NCBI GenBank assembly: GCA_030248215.1
Contig: JASANG010002037.1
Span: 62,001 to 126,000, forward strand
Source: Enoplolaimus lenunculus
Lineage: Eukaryota > Nematoda > Enoplea > Enoplida > Thoracostomopsidae
Length of the DNA stretch: 64,000 nucleotides
Reading direction: 5' to 3'
Shown: positions 25,330 to 36,992 of the stretch, in pieces
Layout: every line of letters begins with the position of its first letter
Position numbering within the stretch: position 1 is the stretch's first letter
Program-made: the position numbers and the translations under genes
Notes under the pieces: model-generated
What the model saw: only the letters and a program-made list of their open reading frames with translations
The model's database searches: none
What the model was told of the DNA's origin: nothing

Positions 25330-25476
25330 CATGTATAGAACAGGGCCGGAACAGTAGTATAAGCATATTCCTAAGCCTAAGCCTAAGCCTAAGCCTAAGC
25401 AAAAAAATTAGTCTAAAGCTTAAACTGACTCTATTGCAGCCCCTCCGGAAAATAATCCGGCCCTGTTCTATACATG
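25330..25476. mobile_element. TTAGGC-bearing element, type b, perfect ends
   Basis: The terminal inverted repeats are a perfect 21 bases (25330-25350 and 25456-25476, core TATAGAACAGGGCCGGA). The flanks continue the symmetry imperfectly (tatataggca versus tatatgggcc), so the full arm may be about 32 bases. The interior is 'acagtagtataagcatattc', a short run of CCTAAG units, then 'aaattagtctaaagctt'. Perfect ends suggest a fairly recent insertion. Confidence 0.85.
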
Positions 25477-25932
25477 GGCCCATATATACATACATATAAA
25501 TGTATTTGTATCTGTGCATAAACCAGGTACAAATTCATTAATATTTTGTTTGGTCACGATTTGCCATCCGCTAATGATGTTTTTATTTGAAGCCGAAAAA
25601 TAATCGAAAATAGCGACAATTTCTCAAAATCTAAGAATCTTCACAAGTTTGTTTGTGTAATCTTTCAATTTAGAAAACTCTATAAATTTTGACTCTATGA
25701 AACGGTTTAGGGTTAAGCTTGACTGCTGGGTACACATTCCTAAATGCGTATTAACGGCATATGCCAGTTGCTGATAGGTTTTCTGTGAATTGGCGACCGA
25801 ATATGCAAATGTGAAACTTAAAATTAGCATAAAAGTAGGGCATATCAAATGGAAGAAATGTGCTAAAGTTTGGGATTGAATATTCCCGACATTCGTAGAT
25901 ACAAGCACTGTTGCTCACTGGTGATACGTGGG
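25477..25932. other. Non-coding; possible decayed TTA-family copy
   Basis: At 25728-25930 there are diverged arms ('atatgccagttgctgatagg' and 'gctcactggtgatacgtg') of the TTA-flanked family. Confidence 0.35.
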
Positions 25933-26322
25933 GTGTCTTTTCCGTTATCTCCTCCCAGGCCGCGTTTGCCCAAAAATGGTTCGATTTTGAAAATTTTTTA
26001 CATGTTTGAGGTTCTCGTGATCTTTCCTGACCATTCCACGCCTAAATTTAATTTACGAAAAATTCGATTTTTAAAGGTGCCATTGCACTCATATCCGCAA
26101 GCTGCATCGAATGCTACTTATTAATATAATTTATCAAACTTTTAGACAAATTTTTTGGGTCCCAAGGGGCATTGTGACCTTAAAACTCGAATTTTTCAAA
26201 ATTCAAATTTATGTGTGGAATGATCAGGGTAGGTCATGAGAAGCTCAAATATACAAAAAAATTTTTAAATCCAACAATTTTTGGATAAACGCGGGCTGGG
26301 ATGGGATAACGGAAAAGACTCA
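25933..26322. mobile_element. Foldback element related to 13596-14225
   Basis: The left arm is 'gtcttttccgttatctcctc...gcgtttgcccaaaaatgg' and the right arm is the inverse 'ttttggataaacgcgggctg...ataacggaaaagac'. Further matches are 'cattccacgcctaaatttaa' on the left and 'ttcaaatttatgtgtggaat' on the right. The arms are diverged, so it is older than the element at 36127. Confidence 0.65.
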
Positions 26323-26424
26323 AAATGCTAACCACATTTGAGATATGGGCTTAGTACAGACCCTATAGGTAGTTTAACACATAATAGTGCAGTAGTGCAC
26401 CAAGCATTGGTGGAAGGACACGAA

Positions 26425-26615
26425 CAGCCGGATCCAAGAACCCACCGCTTGCCTTGAGAAAACCATCAAATACGGTTCCAAACCAAGATTTTGTATTAAG
26501 GATTAGCATCAAAACGGCACCTGGGTTTTCACTCGTTTCGCTCGCAAGTCTTTTTCCATTATGCCTACCGCAAACCTCTGCGCTTTTACGAATCTCTGGA
26601 TCCACTACTGAGGTC
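26425..26615. mobile_element. hAT-like fragment ending GGATCCACTACTG
   Basis: The right end 'aatctctggatccactactg' matches the family end GGATCCGCCACTG. The left side has 'cagccggatccaagaaccca'. The interior has the shared 'ttttcactcgtttcgctcgc' motif. hAT-like placement rests only on the CAGTRGYGGATCC-type ends. Confidence 0.4.
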
Positions 26616-26921
26616 ATATGATATACGCTACGGGTTAACACTTTTGGACGGGGGGATAAAATTGTTCGAGACAGGCTGATGCCCCCCCGTTTCTGGAACG
26701 ATGACGTATTTGGTTATAAGTTGGCGATGGATGTGTGTTTCGTGCATATTTCAAAAACCTGCAGGATAAACACATCTGCCATATATAACATTTGCGTGAC
26801 TTTGTATCGAGAATTTACGAAATCGAATTTTTAGATTGAAAGCTAAATTGAACCATTGCTGCTTTCTGCATATTAATTGTTATATATTAATAACGTTTGT
26901 TCCTAAAATAGGCTTTTCTTA

Positions 26922-27116
26922 GCCCGTATTCTCAAATGTGTGTAGCATCTATCACTGATGGCAGATTTTGTAAGTTTCAAGCCAACAAATGATGAGTGTT
27001 GAAATGAACAGTTTTGCGTTCAATTTACTCTGTTCCGTTGTGTAAACTTTTGAGATATGCCATTGCACGAGTTTGTCAGTTTGAAAACGTATCGCTAACT
27101 GGTAGTATATGCATCT
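26922..27116. mobile_element. TTA-flanked GCCCGTATTCTC element
   Basis: TTA at 26919-26921 precedes GCCCGTATTCTCAAATGTGT. The right arm 'cgtatcgctaactggtagta' is present but the outer right end is lost. The interior has the shared 'gcacgagtttgtcagtttga'. Confidence 0.6.
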
Positions 27117-28141
27117 TTGTCTTTATCAGCCGTTACTATAAGTTGTATATTAAACTATAAAAACAATAGGCCAAATTGCCGCTGTGTAGAATTCTCGGCC
27201 GCTACTAAATTAAATTTGAATAACAGCTGAACTTTGAATGAAGTTCTTAAGGATTTTGGCAGATCCAAGGCGGGCGACCGTCCAGGCCATGGATAACCGA
27301 ACAGGGAACAAACCCAAAACGTTGCTTTTACTCAAGGTCGTTCTTGTTAGCGCCTCCCACCTGTGGGGTGCCTAAAAAAGTCAGAATTGGAAATCAAAAC
27401 CAATTTTAAAATCTCGACTCGAACCAAAAATACGCTTTTGAGAAGTTTGATACAAAAAATGCGTCTGGTTTCTGGCTCGCTTTGATCGCAAATTTTTTTG
27501 CCAACATACAGCACTGGTACTGAAGGTATTAACAAAATTAGGTTTGGCTTCTTGTTCACTTCGCTTGTGAGGCCCTTGGAGCCCTGAAATTGCGCGATAA
27601 GATTTCGGTTCGTTTCACGTTAGCGAGCTTCCTTCATATCGGATTGTCCCCATCTAAACTTTCTGGATGCGCCAGTTTGATTGCGTTTCCATAGTGTTTC
27701 ACAAAGTACATCGTTCTGAGTTTTTATATAAGGTCGAAACCACGTTTCCAGTCTGGGACCTACGAGGATTCGGCGGGAGGCCTTGGTGGATCATACGGCA
27801 AGTCCTCCTGGGACGCGGCCTCGGCCGAGGCACAAGTTAAGTGCAAATAAGTCCTATGGTGAAATTTGATCTGTGACTCTTATTTTAACGCCATTATCTT
27901 TAATTTGCATTCTGAACACAACACAAGTTTTGGCGAGGTTTTGAATACTTTAACCATTTTAATATTCTGATGATGCGCCGAAAGCCTAAAGACATAACAG
28001 CTTCATTTTTGCGATTATATTTTTATGGTCGAAACGTTAATTTTTGTTCAGTTTTGCTAAAAACTGTTAATTTTTGATACTGAATATTTAATTCAAATTA
28101 CTGCAAACAAACACGTCGCTTGGATATCATTTCAAAAGTGA
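27117..28141. other. Non-coding with hAT-like fragments
   Basis: From 27450 to 27680 there are copies of the 'gcgtctggtttctggctcgc' and 'ggtttggcttcttgttcac' motifs and an ending 'tttctggatgcgccagttt'. At 27728-27835 a 'ggacctacgaggattcggcg' sequence is shared with 32404-32430, a further low-copy repeat. Confidence 0.4.
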
Positions 28142-28255
28142 GCCCATGTAAAGATCAGGGGCGGAACGTTTTTCTGTGGAACTACAAAAGAGTAAGTTTA
28201 AGCTTTAGACTAATTTTTTGTTTGGTTTTAGGCTTAGGCGTAGGCTTTCAACAAT
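28142..28255. mobile_element. TTAGGC-bearing element, type b, left half only
   Basis: The left end 'gcccatgtaaagatcagggg' and 'cggaac' matches the right end (inverse) of the copy at 50843-51032. The body has 'actacaaaagagtaagttta' and a short TTAGGC stretch, after which the similarity stops at about 28250. Confidence 0.55.
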
Positions 28256-29111
28256 TGATACTGGTATTAGAGTATTGTCGGGGTGCGCGAATTGAGCTCC
28301 AAATCATAAGACAGGGTCTCCTCTCCTATAAAAGTTTTTCGTTATCAAACAACATTTGCAATCAAATAAGTAGGCCGAATTTTAGTCTGGAAGCTTATAA
28401 TTTAACAACGTCCGCAATTTTTTGTCGAGGGGGCAAGAGACGTGCGTCTTGCCCCTCACCCCCCGGCCAAACACAATATCCCGTGTTACTAGAAGTTCAT
28501 GTTGAAATATATTTTCTGCTTGTCGTCGAATTATTACTTGCAGGACCTGAATAGTCGATGCCAGGTTACTGTAAGAGTCGCTTATTTTACTTTACTCTGA
28601 AAAATAGAAAATATTCAAGTCGGAAAAATTTTCTTTTCGAATTCAATTTCATAAAGTTCTAAATTCGGTGTCCAACGTCGTGTTGCAATGGTGGATTCAA
28701 GCGGCCACCATCCAGGCCGTCAACACACGCCCCACCTCTTCGCAAACAGAGATCGAAACGAGAATTAAGTGCTACGATTTTTGGCACTCACAATTCGTGT
28801 CACGGGCGTTTTTTGAGAGCATATGAATGTGTATTTGGAGGGATGAGCGATCCCGGTCTCGGTCTCACCTTTTTGAGCAAGACAGTCCATCCATCTGTAT
28901 TTGTATTATTTATTTCAATTGAGTAATTTTTCAATTCGATACAAATATTGATGAGAAAACGGTGGTAAGGGAGAGTTTTCCCGAGTTGTGCTGTAAACAC
29001 CAGCTATGCTTTAAAGTCCTTCTTACAGCTTTTACCTATTCGGCATTGAGACCAATGGCTGATTACGGAGGGATAGAGCATGTGTTGCCTCCGCCAATTC
29101 TGAACCAATTA
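28256..29111. other. Non-coding
   Basis: Nothing is recognised beyond a few GC-richer patches. The plus frame crossing 28120-28554 runs through the mobile element and is rejected as a gene. Confidence 0.4.
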
Positions 29112-29388
29112 ACCCTATTGACACGTGCGAGTTTTTGCTGCGGAACTTGCAACTGCAACTTGCACTTGCAAGTTTTGTCCAAAACTCCATTCGAAAAACT
29201 TGCAGCTGCAAATACTTCAATAAAAATCATAGCAAGGAATTTAGCTCACACGTGTGAATAACTATGCAAGTTCACTGAATTTATTGCAGCCACTTTCTTA
29301 TTGACTGATAGAAAAATCCAAGTTCTGCGTGCAATTTGCAGCTGTAGGTTCTCGCAGCAAAAAATTGCACGTGTGAATAGTGCTTAAA
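29112..29388. mobile_element. CACGTGCAAG element next to TTAA
   Basis: The left end, TTAA then CCCTATTGACACGTGCGAG, is inverted at the right as 'gcacgtgtgaatagtgctta'. The arms continue with 'tttttgctgcggaacttgca'. Inside lies another CACGTGTGAAT motif at 29248, so one copy may sit in another. Confidence 0.65.
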
Positions 29389-30262
29389 GTATATATCGAA
29401 ATATTTGCAAAACACTGCGAGTTATCAACACCAGAAGAATTCTTTTTTATATATTTAATATTGCATAAACCGCAGTCCCAAGACCCGAGTATTACTGAAA
29501 CATAGTTTCGAAAATTAAGCTAAAATCAAAATTGGAAATGGTGAACTATAGACAGGAATCGGAGCCTCTGCGACAATAAAATTGTCACAATCTTAAAATA
29601 TTTTACATTCTGAGTTCAACTTGACCCTTTGTAAAACATGAATATTTTCAATTTCATCTGACATTCGTGCAATCGCTCTATAAAGCACCTGGCCGATACC
29701 TCTGTCTCAGCTTGCACTGGGGGATCAATTACAGGATGGGAAGTGTATCCATAACAGAAGCGTCGACAAACTTGGTATTCATAACGAAAAATGTTGCGTT
29801 TTGGCTGGAATTTTTAAAGTCAACCAACTAAAATACAGCGAAGTTTCTTTTGAATCCCCACATGGAAATTTAGCAAAAAACTATGTAGACTGTCTCAAAT
29901 ATGTATTTTGTGATGCTTCTACGTTAGTCAAAAGTGGCCTCTACCCAGACATCTGCGCTACCATTGGCTTGTCTGTATTAAGCAGAAACATTCGATTCGA
30001 ATGCACAATAACTTGCGTACACCAGGTAACTTTTTAAAAACAAATTATCTTCGAAAATCATTGATCGCAACTGATTTTTGGCTTCCACGTTCGCTTGATA
30101 TTGTAAGTCAAACGGTTTTACCTGTGGGTAATAGCCACATACTCTGGACACCCTTAGCGAGAGGTATTGCCGTATTCGGGGCAGGCCATCATAGAGTCTG
30201 CGGTGCACGACGGTCTCCAGAAATGATAAACTGTGAAGCTTACATAAGGTATACTTAATATT
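29389..30262. other. Non-coding, nothing recognised
   Basis: AT-rich sequence with overlapping open frames on both strands of 60-96 codons and no domain. Confidence 0.4.
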
Positions 30263-30411
30263 TCCCATGTTACTTTAAGGGACGTCCAGGTTTCTGGTGG
30301 GTCCATAAAAGAGTAGGTTTAGATTCTAGATTACAGTTTTTTGCTTAAGCTTAGGCTTAGGAACACATTTTTGCAGCACTGTTACGCACCTTCCAGTAAC
30401 ATTATTGGCCC
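30263..30411. mobile_element. TTAGGC-bearing element, type a, short array
   Basis: The left end 'tcccatgttactttaaggga' and the right end 'ccagtaacattattggccc' are inverted. The body has 'gggtccataaaagagtagg' and only about three TTAGGC units, showing that array length varies between copies. Confidence 0.75.
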
Positions 30412-31333
30412 TTAATATAGTGTAAAATTAGGTTTTGACTAATCGCTTATGCTTGTAAGTTTTGCAAAAGTTATGCTTACAAATAATCAGCTCGCAAGTA
30501 TTGAATATTTGTGAATATTTGCATAAAAATTAAAAGATAACAACACCTCGAGGCATTCTTAAAATCAAAAATACAGCTCGAATAAAGTATATTCTGTTAT
30601 AAGCGGTTTATTTCGACAATTCTAATACTAAATATCTGTAATAGAAATATAACATAATACAGGTTAGTTTCATCGTTTAAGCTTTGCTTTTATATTAATA
30701 TTATTTTTGCTTGTTATTAAAACAGATTTTCTCGTTAGTGAATAGAAGAACATGAATGCTAAACGTGATTCTAATAACCTAAGTTCAAACCTAAGCCAAA
30801 GCTTGAGCCTGAATTCAAGTCTAAGTTTAAGGATAACTCTGAGCATAACTCAAACCCAACGCTTACAAGCCTAAGCTTAAGCCTAAGCGTAAACTGAAGT
30901 CTAACCAAAGCCTAATCCAGAACCTAAATCTATAGCCTGAACAAAGCCTAAGGCATTGCAGTAAATTGTAAATGCACCAGCGATTTGAAACGGTACTAAT
31001 ACATTGATGAGTTGACAGTACATTGAGAACCAATTTGTTGGTTGGCTTAAAATTTACCACATTTCGACTCAGCTTCTCAAATTTAAGCTAAACACCAAAG
31101 GAACCTACAGATCACTGAGCATCCTGCCCTGGATCCGCTATGTGGTATTAAGCAAAAGTGAGATTTGTAAAAGTAGAATTTTTCTCACTCGTTCAAGAAT
31201 TTAATGCAAAGGATTTACCGTCTGTACAAAATACTCTTTGTGCCTTGTCGTCTTGTTTATATTCGAACAGAATTGAGGAAAAATTTATAATTACTGGCAG
31301 AGGTCAAGCCCCAAAAAGTACAACAATCTTGTA
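30412..31333. other. Non-coding; degenerate CCTAAG tract
   Basis: From 30775 to 30955 there is about 180 bases of degenerate CCTAAG/CCTAAA units without visible element ends. The rest shows no gene. Confidence 0.5.
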
Positions 31334-31470
31334 TATGTCGTAGGTCAATCTGCTATTCAGGCCAAATAACGATTGTGAGATGTCGCAAAACAACAGTGAT
31401 GTAAAAGATCAACGCTGATTGGTTAACCGTATTGTGTCTGTCCAAATAATCAAATCTGATTGGTGTATAA
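31334..31470. mobile_element. CCAAT-rich element, truncated relative
   Basis: It starts 'atgtcgtaggtcaatctgct' and 'attcaggccaa' like the left end at 15367. It then matches the reverse of that element's interior ('caacgctgattggttaacc', 'aaataatcaaatctgattgg'). The far end is missing. Confidence 0.6.
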
Positions 31471-32174
31471 GTTTTGAATGAAAAATTTTGTCAAAGATAA
31501 TGGGCAATTTGTTACTCGAGATACCCATTTACATAGAAAATTGTTTGAAACCCCTAGAAGGTGCCTGGCTTGGAGCTGTCGGCATTCAGGCTTTTATCTT
31601 TCTTCTTCAGATCTTTTAGTGTCAAATGCGTAACAAGGATTTCGTTTCGGGAGAGTATAATCTTGTTAAGCCTTTTCTACAAGTATTCTTACTTGTCTGT
31701 TGAGAAATTTCAATGAGATATATCCCCTCTATTCCTCTCCTTGCATTCGCCCCTGGTGAGTATATGCTAGGACCAATGAAATACTGGAAATTCATCATTC
31801 GATGCAAACTTCGGTTTTGCAATAAATCTTTTCTCGGGCCTCAGGTTCGTATGCTAATCCTTTTGGTACGGCCTGAGGCCATTTTTGCGACTGGATCGAG
31901 TTATTTTACATATGTATATGTCTATACATAAATACATACATACATACATTGGCGTATGTGAGATTTTTGCATAGGGGGAGTTACGTAGTGCAAAACATTT
32001 GAAGCAGGGATTCTTTTCTTGTGTCCCCTACTGATAAAGTTTCAAAGGCTTTTGCGCAAAAATTACCAAAAACAGTGCTTTCACCCCTGTCTCTTCTTGC
32101 TTCACCCCCTTGCACTACTATTTTTATGTAAGTAAATATGTGTATATATGAATAATAATAATAATAAATAATGC
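31471..32174. other. Non-coding with simple repeats
   Basis: At 31623-31700 there is the 'gcgtaacaaggatttcgttt' repeat. Simple repeats occur at 31925-31950 (ACAT) and 32148-32170 (ATA). Confidence 0.4.
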
Positions 32175-32300
32175 CAGTAAAAGTGTACACGCGTGGCTCA
32201 ATGGATTTTTGCGTTCTCGAGCACATGTCAATGTAACCCTCAGGAAAAACAGTTCACACACGTTGACTCTAGGGGGGCAGGGTGTTCAAACCCACGTTGG
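32175..32300 (+). repeat. tRNA-derived SINE-like sequence
   Basis: A good pol III A box, TGGCTCAATGG (32194-32204), is followed about 90 bases later by a B-box-like GTTCAAACCC (32284-32293). The spacing is longer than in a usual tRNA and I see no clear cloverleaf, so this is more likely a SINE head or tRNA pseudogene than a working tRNA. Confidence 0.35.
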
Positions 32301-32760
32301 AAATTGTTTTTCGGCTTTTCCAGGTAACGTTTTGGGCCAGGATTTTTAAAAATCCCGCGTACTCCTTGGGAATATTTTTTGGCTCCCATCGTTTGAAACG
32401 TGGACGGACCTACGAGGGTTCAGACGATGCCAAACTATCTGTATATAATCAAATTTCACATGGTACAAAACGTGTAATCCGACAGTGAGATTAGAAGTTA
32501 CACACATATTTCCACAGGGAGGCTCAAAATATATACCAATAGTATATTTTTTTCAAGTGAAATAAATTATCTTCGAGGTAAAAGCTGTTTATTGCTTCAC
32601 GAAATGGTCCAACGTGGGTACCCGCAACCTTCCTGTACTCAGGGGCATTGCTAGGATATCATTTCGAAATGATATATCCTAATGTAAGAAAATTTAAGCG
32701 AACGTAGACAGCGAGAAATATTTTTTGACTACAAAGATCGAAAAGCTTTATAACAAAGCC
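32301..32760. other. Non-coding
   Basis: It contains the 'ggacctacgagggttcagac' stretch shared with 27750-27775 and a 'attgctaggatatcatttcg' repeat fragment at 32645. No gene is supported. Confidence 0.4.
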
Positions 32761-32946
32761 GGCCCATGTCACTATAAGGGGCGTTCAGGTTTCTGGTGGA
32801 TCCATAAAAGAGTACGTTTAGATTCTAGATTACATTTTTTTTGCTTAGGCTTAGGCTTAGGAACACATTTTTGCCACGCTTAGGCTTAGGCTTAGGCTTA
32901 GGAATACGCTTAATCTACTGTTACGCCCCTTAAAGTAACATTGGCC
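32761..32946. mobile_element. TTAGGC-bearing element, type a
   Basis: The ends are GGCCCATGTCACTATAAGGG and, in reverse, GGCCAATGTTACTTTAAGGG. The body holds the 'gattctagattaca' signature, two TTAGGC blocks separated by 'aacacatttttgcca', and 'ggaatacgcttaatctactg'. It is one of the best-preserved copies. Confidence 0.85.
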
Positions 32947-33300
32947 ATAAAGCCTGTGCATTTTTCTATTCTTACAGGAAGTGTTGGTGAGGAATATCAT
33001 ATGAACACGGTAGTGTTCATATATATGATTCGCGCATCTCAAGCGCGTATTTTCAGTTTAGTTCGCATGTTGGTGCTCAAGTAGTATCAGACCTCTATCG
33101 TTTAAATTTTGTACATTGATATCCTGGTAAGTAGGGAATATTTGTGCCAAACCATTTGGCAAACCAGTGTGGTCTTCAATAGTTACGGTCAAAAAACTCT
33201 TTACTGAAAGTGCACGAAATTTTTCATTTTGGTTCAACACTTTTTACACGTTAGCTATGTAATTTTACGGTTATAACTTTAACCACTTTATACAGCTTAC

Positions 33301-36090
33301 GGTTAGTTTCACCCCAAGGGTTGGTTTCAACCCAAGGGTTGGTTTCAACCCAACGGTTGGTTTATCCCAACGGTTGGTTTTGCCCCAACGGTTGGTTTAA
33401 CCCCAACGGTTGGTTCCACCCCAACAGTCGGTTTTACCGCAACGGTTGGTTTCACGCCAACGGTTGGTTTCACCCAAACAGTTGGTTTCACCCCAACAGT
33501 CGGTTTCACCCCAACGGTTGGTTTCCCCCAACGGTTAGTTTCACCCCAACGGTTAGTTTCACCCCAACGGTTGGTTCACCCCAACGGTTGGTTTCACCCC
33601 AACGGTTGGTTTCACCTCAACGGTTGGTTTCACCCCAACAGTCGGTTTTACCCCAACGGTTGGTTTTACCCCATCAGTCGGTTTCACCCCAACAGTTGGT
33701 TTCACCCCAACGGTTGGTTTCACCCCAACGGTTGGTTTCACCCCAACGGTTGGTTTCACCCCAACGGTTGGTTTCACCTCAACGGTTGGTTTTCACCCCA
33801 ACGGTTGGTTTCAACCCAACGGTTGGTTTCACCCCAGCGGTTGGTCTCACCCCAACGGTTGGTTTCATCCCAGCGGTTGGTCTCACCCCAACGGTTGGTT
33901 TCATCCCAACGGTTGGTTTCACCCCAACGGCTGGTTTCGGTTTCACCCCAACGCTTGGTTTTGCCCCAACGGTTGGTTTCACCCCAACGGTTGGTTTCAA
34001 TCCAACGGTTGGTTTCATCCCAACGGTTGGTTTTGCCCCAACGGTTGTTTTCACTCCAACGGTTGGCTTAACCCAAACGGTTGGTTTCACCCCAACGGTT
34101 GGTTTCACCCCAACGGTTGGTTTCACCCCAACAGTCGGTTTCACCCCAACGGTTGGTTTCACCCCAACGGTTGGTTTCAACCCAACGGTTGCTTCACCCC
34201 AACAGTTGGTTTCACCCTCAACGGTTGGTTTCACCCCAACGGGTGGTTTTGCCCCAACGGTTGGTTTTGCCCCAACGGTTGGTTTTGACCCAACGGTTGG
34301 TTTCACCCCAACGGTTGGTTTCACCCTAACGGTAGGTTTTACCCCAACGGTTGGTTTTACACCAAAAGTCGGTTTCACCCCAACGGTCGGTTTCACCCCA
34401 ACGGTTGGTTTCACCCCAACGGTTTGTTTCACCCCAACGGTTGGTTTCACCCCAACGGTTGGTTTTGCCCCAACGGTTGGTTTCACCCCAACGGTTGGTT
34501 TCAACCCAACGGTCGGTTTCACCCCAACGGTCGGTTTCACCCCAACGGTCGGTTTCACCCCAACGGTTGGTTTCAGCCCAACGGTTGATTTCACCCAACG
34601 GTTGATTTCAGCCCAATAGTTGGTTTCACCCCAACGATTGGTTTCACCCCAACGGTTGGTTTCACCCCAACGGTTGGTTTTGCCCCAACGGTTGATTTTA
34701 CCCCAACGGTTGGTTTCACCCCAACGGTTGGTTTCAACCCAACGGTCGGTTTCACCCCAACGGTCGGTTTCACCCCAACGGTTGGTTTCACCCCAACGGT
34801 TTGTTTCACCCCAACGGTTGGTTTCACCCCAACGGTTGGTTTTGCCCCAACGGTTGATTTTACCCCAACGGTTGGTTTCACCCCAACGGTTGGTTTCAAC
34901 CCAACGGTCGGTTTCACCCCAACGGTCGGTTTCACCCCAACGGTTGGTTTCACCCCAACGGTTTGTTTCACCCCAACGGTTGGTTTCACCCCAACGGTTA
35001 GTTTTGCCCCAACGGTTGATTTTACCCCAACGGTTGGTTTCACCTTAACGGTTGGTTTCAACCCAACGGTCGGTTTCACCCCAACGGTCGGTTTCACCCC
35101 AACGGTTGGTTTCACCCCAACGGTTTGTTTCACCCCAACGGTTGGTTTCACCCCAACGGTTGGTTTCACCCCAACGGTTGGTTTTGCCCCAACGGTTGAT
35201 TTTACCCCAACGGTTGGGTTCACCACAACGGTTGGTTTCAACCCAACGGTCGGTTTCACCCCAACGGTCGGTTTCACCCCAACGGTTGGTTTCACCCCCA
35301 ACGGTTTGTTTCACCCCAACGGTTGGTTTCACCCCAACGGTTGGTTTAGCCCCAACGGTTTGTTTCACACCAACGGTTGGATTAACCCCAACGGTTGGTT
35401 TCACCTCAACGGTTGGTTTCACCCCAACGGTCGGTTTCACCCCAACGGTTGGTTTCACCCCAACGGTTTGTTTCACCCCAACGGTTGGTTTCACCCCAAC
35501 GGTTGGCTTTCCCCAACGTTTGATTTCACCCTCAACGGTTGGTTTCACCCCAACGGGTGGTTTTGCCCCAACGGTTGGTTTTGTCCCAACGGTTGGTTTA
35601 ACCCCAACGGTTGATTTCACCCTAACGGTAGGTTTTACCCCAACGGTTGGTTTTACACCAAAAGTCGGTTTCACCCCAACGGTTGGTTTCACCCCAACGG
35701 TTTGTTTCACCCCAACGGTTGGTTTCACCCCAACGGTCGGTTTCACCCCAACGGTTGGTTTCAACCCAACGGTTGGTTTCAGCCCAACGGTTGATTTCAC
35801 CCAACGGTTGATTTCAGCCCAATAGTTGGTTTCACCCCAACGATTGGTTTCACCCCAACGGTTGGTTTTACCTCAACGGTTGGTTTTGCCCCGACGGTTG
35901 GTTTCACCCCAACGGTTGGTTTCACCCCAACGGTTTGTTTCACCCCAACGGTTGGTTTCACCCCAACGGTTGGTTTTGCCCCAGAGGTTGGTTTCACCCT
36001 AACGACTGGTTTCCCCTCAACGGTCTGTTTCAGCCCAAGGGTTGGTTTCACACAAACGGTTAGCTTCACCGCAACGGACGATGTCACTCC
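33301..36090. repeat. 18-bp minisatellite, ~155 units, higher-order structure
   Basis: The unit is GGTTGGTTTCACCCCAAC with variants (tttt for tttc, gcc or aac for acc, ggtcgg, ggtttg). The 18-base period keeps all frames in register and has no stop in several of them, so long frames open on both strands (for example 33321-34619 + and 34591-35301 -). They give GFTPTV or VGVKPT repeats and are artefacts, because single-base unit changes break each frame. Between 34691 and 35200 a variant marker (gttgatttt) recurs at spacings of 162, 162 and 180 bases (9, 9 and 10 units). A larger duplication of about 1.2-1.3 kb is marked by 'cccaatagttgg' at 34612 and 35818 and by 'accaaaagtc' at 34361 and 35657. 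Confidence 0.9.
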
Positions 36091-36126
36091 CATGGATTAA
36101 TGCAGCAGCTTGGTAAAGCGGTTGAA

Positions 36127-36992
36127 ACTAGAAAAAATGCTCAGCACTTGAGCAGCAAGGGATATGTTTCATATTCCTATAAAAGTATGGTAAACTATAT
36201 CAGCACATTCGCTTGATGTAACCTGGAAAAGTATTAAGAAACAATAGCGTCCAAAATCATGTTAACTATTAATTTTTCTGAAACATCTTGCGGACAGCAA
36301 AATTTCTGTAATTTTCTTTTTGTAAGAAACAGAATGCTTTTCTTGAATGCAAAGCGAAATAATTTCTGAAATGCAGACAGATTTAGCTTCGAATCCATGA
36401 ATGTATATTGAAGTTCTCTACAAGAACGTATTAAATTTACCAATGGCTTTGTATTACCATAGTTAATTGAATTTCATAAAAGCATTGTGTGGCGACATAA
36501 TGGCTGTGTTAGTCCTGATGACCAATTTTGTTACATACTTTCTTAAACAGACGCTACAAAACGAATCTAAGTAACTTTGAGTTTACTCGGTTTTTGACCT
36601 TAGTGTCAAATTCTATAAATGCGCATTTCCCACCCGAGTTATCTGTTTCACTACATAGTCACGACTATAGAAGCTCACAAATCGCACCGTATTCTGGCAA
36701 CTTCGATTAATGTGGCAAAATCAAAGAGCGGTATACCTCAGCCATGTCTCTGCGACCCTAAGAAATTTCTGAAAATTCCCAACAAATCCTGTCAAAAAGT
36801 TTATAGTTAGAAATAGATTTGCTGTCCGCAAGATGTTTCAGAAAAATTAATAGTTAACATGATTTTGGACGCTATTGTTTCTTAATACTTTTCCAGGTTA
36901 CATCAAGCGAATGTGCTGATATAGTTTACCATACTTTTGTAGGAATATGAAACATATCCCTTGCTGCTCAAGTGCTGAGCATTTTTTCTAGT
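36127..36992. mobile_element. 866-bp foldback element with 175-bp arms
   Basis: The arms 36127-36301 and 36818-36992 are inverted copies, 175 bases each, with a single mismatch that I can see (tataaaag versus tacaaaag near 36180/36940). The ends start ACTAGAAAAAATGCTCAGC. The 516-base middle has only short unrelated open frames (60-69 codons), so it codes no transposase. The element begins 37 bases after the minisatellite ends. High arm identity implies a recent insertion or arm homogenisation. The superfamily is not assigned; I see no clear target-site duplication. Confidence 0.85.

Noticed and set aside
28120-28554. 144-codon plus-strand frame
   Set aside because: Its first third is the left half of a TTAGGC-bearing element; the rest has no recognisable domain.
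33321-35825. Long open frames of GFTPTV / VGVKPT repeats on both strands
   Set aside because: They follow from an 18-base tandem unit without stops; frames open on both strands and break at single-unit irregularities. No start context, splice sites or non-repeat protein sequence support a gene.
33301-36090. CRISPR-like array
   Set aside because: The units are contiguous and there are no unique spacers; the rest of the window is eukaryotic in character.
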